Shown here: in pieces, positions 14,241 through 16,134 of the stretch
Numbering within the stretch: position 1 is the first letter of the stretch
Layout of the letters: each line of letters starts with the position of its first letter
Source: Flavobacterium sp.
Lineage (GTDB): Bacteria; Bacteroidota; Bacteroidia; Flavobacteriales; Flavobacteriaceae
Assembly: GCA_003449615.1 (NCBI GenBank)
Contig: DMHA01000002.1
Location: forward strand, 1 to 16,134
Direction of reading: 5' to 3'
DNA: 16,134 bases
Program-made: the position numbers and the translations under genes
Notes under the pieces: generated by a model
Told to the model about the DNA's origin: nothing
The model's database searches: none
The model's input: only the letters and a program-made list of their open reading frames with translations

Positions 14241-14573
14241 ATGATTAAATTATTCACCTACGGTACTTTGCAACACGATGATGTGCAGGAAAATCTTTTT
14301 GGGCGTGTTCTAAATGGGACACCTGAAAAATTAATTGGATATGTTTTAAAGAGAATTCAAATCGAAGAAGAATTTGGAATTGTTCACTATCCTGTAATTG
14401 TGGAAACTGAAGATGAGAGCGATTTTATTGATGGAATTGTCTATGAAGTGACTGAAAAAGAGCTAAATCAAGCGGATTTGTACGAAGGAATGCATTACAA
14501 ACGTGTGGAAGTTCACCTACATTCAAACCAGAAAGCTTGGGCTTACAGTGCTGCAAATTTTACCCACTTTTAA
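14241..14573 (+). CDS. gamma-glutamylcyclotransferase (AIG2-like) family protein
   Basis: A 110-residue protein of the GGCT/AIG2-like fold. The signature YGTL (7-10) lies at the end of strand 1 and forms the anion-binding loop; the presumed catalytic acid is E82 in LYEGMHYKR (80-88). The family releases 5-oxoproline from gamma-glutamyl compounds or acts on gamma-glutamylamines; the substrate here is unknown. It lies 24 bp after trpB and 62 bp before trpA and has no promoter of its own that I can see, so it is probably co-transcribed with trp. No role in tryptophan synthesis is known for this family; it may be a passenger. Confidence 0.85.
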   Translation: MIKLFTYGTLQHDDVQENLFGRVLNGTPEKLIGYVLKRIQIEEEFGIVHYPVIVETEDESDFIDGIVYEVTEKELNQADLYEGMHYKRVEVHLHSNQKAWAYSAANFTHF

Positions 14574-14586
14574 ATGACTTTTAAAG

Positions 14587-14615
14587 ATTTGACACCTTGT
14601 AAAAAGTTGTCGAAT
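14587..14615 (+). repeat. hairpin repeat before trpA
   Basis: ATTTGACACCTT (14587-14598) pairs with AAGTTGTCGAAT (14604-14615) at 10 of 12 positions across the loop GTAAA. It lies in the gap between the GGCT-like gene and trpA and lacks a T-run, so it is an intergenic repeat more than a terminator. Confidence 0.6.
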
Positions 14616-14635
14616 CAAATCGTAAAAACTTAAAA

Positions 14636-15397
14636 ATGAACAGAATAAACCAAAAATTACAAGATTCAAAAAAAATACTTTCTGTCTATTTTTCGGCGGG
14701 TTATCCCAATTTGAATAATACTGTGCAAATCATTCAGGATTTAGAAAAAAACGGTGTCGATATGATTGAAATTGGTTTGCCATTTAGCGATCCATTAGCC
14801 GATGGCCCAACGATTCAGGAAAGTTCGACCCAAGCTTTGCACAACGGAATGACTACTCAAGTTTTGTTTGATCAACTAAAGGATATTAGAAAAACCGTTT
14901 CTATTCCGCTAGTAATTATGGGATATTTCAATCCGATATTGCAATATGGGGTGGAAAATTTCTGCCAAAAATGTGCCGAAATTGGCATCGATGGATTAAT
15001 CATTCCCGATCTTCCCGTAGATGTTTATGCAGAGGAATACAAGGCTACTTTCGAAAAATACGGACTCAAAAATATCTTCCTGATTACGCCACAAACATCT
15101 GACGAACGCATTCGATTTATCGACAGCGTCTCGGACGGATTTATTTATATGGTAAGCTCGGCGAGTGTTACCGGTTCGCAATCTGGTTTTGGAAGCGTTC
15201 AAGAAAACTATTTCAAACGCATTGCCGATATGAACCTGAAAAATCCTCAAATCATCGGTTTTGGAATCAACAACGCAGCAACTTTCACACAAGCCACACA
15301 ATTTGCCAAAGGTGCGATTATAGGAAGTGCTTTTATAAAAAACTTGACGGAGAATGGCGTTGGAAATATTGGGGAGTTTGTGAAAGGGAGTCGGTAA
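14636..15397 (+). CDS. trpA: tryptophan synthase alpha chain
   Basis: A 253-residue (beta/alpha)8 enzyme that cleaves indole-3-glycerol phosphate to indole and glyceraldehyde 3-phosphate and passes indole to TrpB. The active-site glutamate E45 is in MIEIGLPFSDPLADGPTIQ (43-61), which also holds the catalytic aspartate D56. Other family segments are YFSAGYPN (18-25), PLVIMGYFNPI (residues about 94-104), and GIIGSAFIKN-like KGAIIGSAFIK near the C-terminus. Length is typical of Bacteroidota TrpA. It is the last trp gene and is followed by an intrinsic terminator at 15421-15458. Confidence 0.96.
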   Translation: MNRINQKLQDSKKILSVYFSAGYPNLNNTVQIIQDLEKNGVDMIEIGLPFSDPLADGPTIQESSTQALHNGMTTQVLFDQLKDIRKTVSIPLVIMGYFNPILQYGVENFCQKCAEIGIDGLIIPDLPVDVYAEEYKATFEKYGLKNIFLITPQTSDERIRFIDSVSDGFIYMVSSASVTGSQSGFGSVQENYFKRIADMNLKNPQIIGFGINNAATFTQATQFAKGAIIGSAFIKNLTENGVGNIGEFVKGSR

Positions 15398-15420
15398 TAT
15401 CATTTTTCTGTATAAATTAC

Positions 15421-15458
15421 AAACAGCGTTTAAATTGATTTTAAATGCCGTTTTTTTT
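15421..15458 (+). terminator. intrinsic terminator of the trp operon
   Basis: AAACAGCGTTTAAA (15421-15434) and TTTAAATGCCGTTT (15440-15453) form a 14-position stem with one mismatch and one G-T pair and a 5-nt loop. The T-run extends from 15451 to 15458. It lies 24 bp after the trpA stop. Confidence 0.75.
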
Positions 15459-15498
15459 ATATAATTAAAAAAACTCTCCATTCATAGGATTAATTCTA

Positions 15499-15506
15499 TA
15501 TATTTG
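15499..15506 (+). promoter_or_regulatory. Bacteroidota -7 box upstream of the hairpin cluster
   Basis: TATATTTG, identical to the -7 boxes at 6703 and 9082, stands about 18 bp before the first hairpin of the cluster. A -33 box is not evident. It would start transcription near 15512. Confidence 0.4.
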
Positions 15507-15523
15507 ATAAATAAATAATTGGT

Positions 15524-15655
15524 GTAGTATAGCCAACTACGTTACTGCAAAATAGTAACTTCGCCCAACTGACCGTTTGGCAAAAGAAAAAAAGGCCAAA
15601 TTTAGATAACGCTCAGGCCTTTTTTTCCTTCGCCAAGCGGTCTGACGTTGTAGGC
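15524..15655 (+). other. multi-hairpin structure: candidate small RNA or attC-like site
   Basis: This fills most of the 315-bp gap after trpA. In order: GTAGT/ACTAC (15524-15540), GTTACT/AGTAAC (15541-15559, perfect, 7-nt loop), GCCcAAC/GTTtGGC (15563-15581), and an A7GGCC / GGCCT7 stem (15587-15597 with 15616-15626). The whole 15563-15655 segment also folds as one long imperfect palindrome: GACCGTTTGGC (15571-15581) pairs with GCCAAGCGGTC (15632-15642, one G-T pair), and GCCCAAC (15563-15569) with GTTG-TA-GGC (15647-15655). As RNA, the GGCC stem plus seven T would end a transcript at about 15626. As DNA, the GCCCAAC end recalls an integron attC core, but the right end is not a clean GTTRRRY. 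Confidence 0.5.
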
Positions 15656-15712
15656 TATTTTCGAGCGACGGATAAACAGAACTAATAACCAAATAAAACC
15701 TAAAATAAAAAA

Positions 15713-16012
15713 ATGAAGAAAAAACTTTTATTACTAATTTCAATTATTTCGTTGAGTATTAACGCACAAGAAAAACCAAACGATTTTTCAAAAAATTTTA
15801 ATGGAGAATTGAAAACTTGGAAAGAAACATTTTCAAACCTGAACTTACAAGAATTTGAAGAAGTTGAAAAAACGGACTTAAAAGAATTATATTCAGAAGA
15901 CAAATCAATTTCTGAATTAGGAAACGAATACAAGAATATCGGAACTTATTCGCCAAATAAATCTAAACTCATTAATATTTATTCCTATCTGAATTTAGAA
16001 AAAAAAAGGTGA
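15713..16012 (+). CDS. secreted hypothetical protein, frame broken at an A9 run
   Basis: A 99-residue frame from ATG 15713 to TGA 16012. A signal peptide is clear: basic start, LLLLISIISLSI core, and a break near INAQ (17-20). The mature part is acidic and helical (LKTWKETFSNLNLQEFEEVEK) and then passes into a strand-like stretch (KSKLINIYSYLNLEKK). The frame ends straight after nine A residues (15999-16007). Dropping one A reads on without a stop to the window end, with matching character, so this is probably the first part of a longer gene that is frameshifted or phase-variable. The family is not recognised. It lies just after the hairpin cluster. Confidence 0.6.
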   Translation: MKKKLLLLISIISLSINAQEKPNDFSKNFNGELKTWKETFSNLNLQEFEEVEKTDLKELYSEDKSISELGNEYKNIGTYSPNKSKLINIYSYLNLEKKR

Positions 16013-16134
16013 AACTTATATTGCAAATAATGACGTTGACCAAAATATTGAATTATATTTAGTAAATGAAAACAAAAAAATAACATTATTTAGTGGTGGA
16101 AGTTCAAGCGGAATTGATGAAGTTCTTTGGGTTT
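16008..16134 (+). pseudogene. continuation of the secreted protein in the shifted frame, partial
   Basis: From GGT at 16008 a stop-free frame runs 42 codons to the edge of the window: GETYIANNDVDQNIELYLV (first 19 residues), then a strand and a glycine/serine loop ending in GIDEVLWV. It follows naturally on ...YLNLEKK of the upstream frame if the A9 run is read as A8. The gene's 3' end is outside the window. Whether the break is real, programmed or an assembly error cannot be told from the sequence. Confidence 0.5.

Noticed and set aside
8258..14615. CRISPR array or CRISPR-like spacing among the repeats
   Set aside because: The repeats belong to different sequences, are kilobases apart and show no regular repeat-spacer order. 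No cas gene is present.
14996..15481. 161-codon minus-strand ORF overlapping trpA and extending past its end
   Set aside because: It is antisense to most of the TrpA C-terminal half, shows no recognisable motif, and its sense partner has clear family motifs. It is a shadow frame.
15563..15655. Calling the palindrome a true integron attC site
   Set aside because: The left end GCCCAAC fits RYYYAAC, but the right end reads GTTGTAGGC instead of GTTRRRY, and no integrase gene is in the window. It is kept only as a possibility.

Overview
The window looks like a chromosomal segment of a Flavobacterium-like member of the Bacteroidota. The DNA is AT-rich, there are no convincing Shine-Dalgarno sites in front of the genes, several genes carry Bacteroidota-type -7 promoter boxes (TAnnTTTG), and the gene content fits: an OstA-like envelope protein, the tsaE / alanine dehydrogenase pair, and an AAA_14/DUF4143 ATPase. 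No CRISPR array, tRNA, rRNA or transposase gene was seen.

Left third (1-6660): a 59-residue ORF at the left edge, a 100-residue unknown protein and a GH13 alpha-amylase-type lipoprotein (both on the minus strand), then a divergent intergenic region with a perfect 18-bp palindrome. Rightward genes follow: an OstA/LptA-like protein with a TTG start, tsaE (tRNA t6A modification), an alanine dehydrogenase-like protein, and a small membrane-anchored protein.

Middle and right (6680-15460): a complete tryptophan biosynthesis cluster in the order trpE, trpG, [AAA_14/DUF4143 ATPase], trpD, trpC, trpF, trpB, [gamma-glutamylcyclotransferase-like gene], trpA. It makes L-tryptophan from chorismate. It is preceded by a consensus promoter, an 18-codon leader ORF with three consecutive Trp codons, and mutually exclusive antiterminator and terminator hairpins: a textbook layout for ribosome-mediated attenuation. 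The promoter sits so close to the leader ATG that the leader mRNA may be leaderless. A terminator-like hairpin after trpG and a separate promoter for the ATPase gene suggest that trpD-A may be partly uncoupled from this attenuator.

The most unusual feature is that repeats occupy most trp junctions. A 42-nt GC-rich palindromic element occurs twice in opposite orientation: once over the trpE stop codon, and once inside the trpF reading frame, where it encodes most of an N-terminal extension. A related C-rich palindrome lies in frame at the start of trpG and has replaced the usual start, because no ATG, GTG or TTG remains next to the conserved TrpG core. Other junctions hold unrelated hairpins or tandem repeats.

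The right end (15460-16134) has a promoter-like box followed by several consecutive hairpins and a terminator-like stem. This could be a small RNA or an attC-like recombination hairpin. It precedes a secreted-protein gene whose reading frame breaks at a run of nine A residues.
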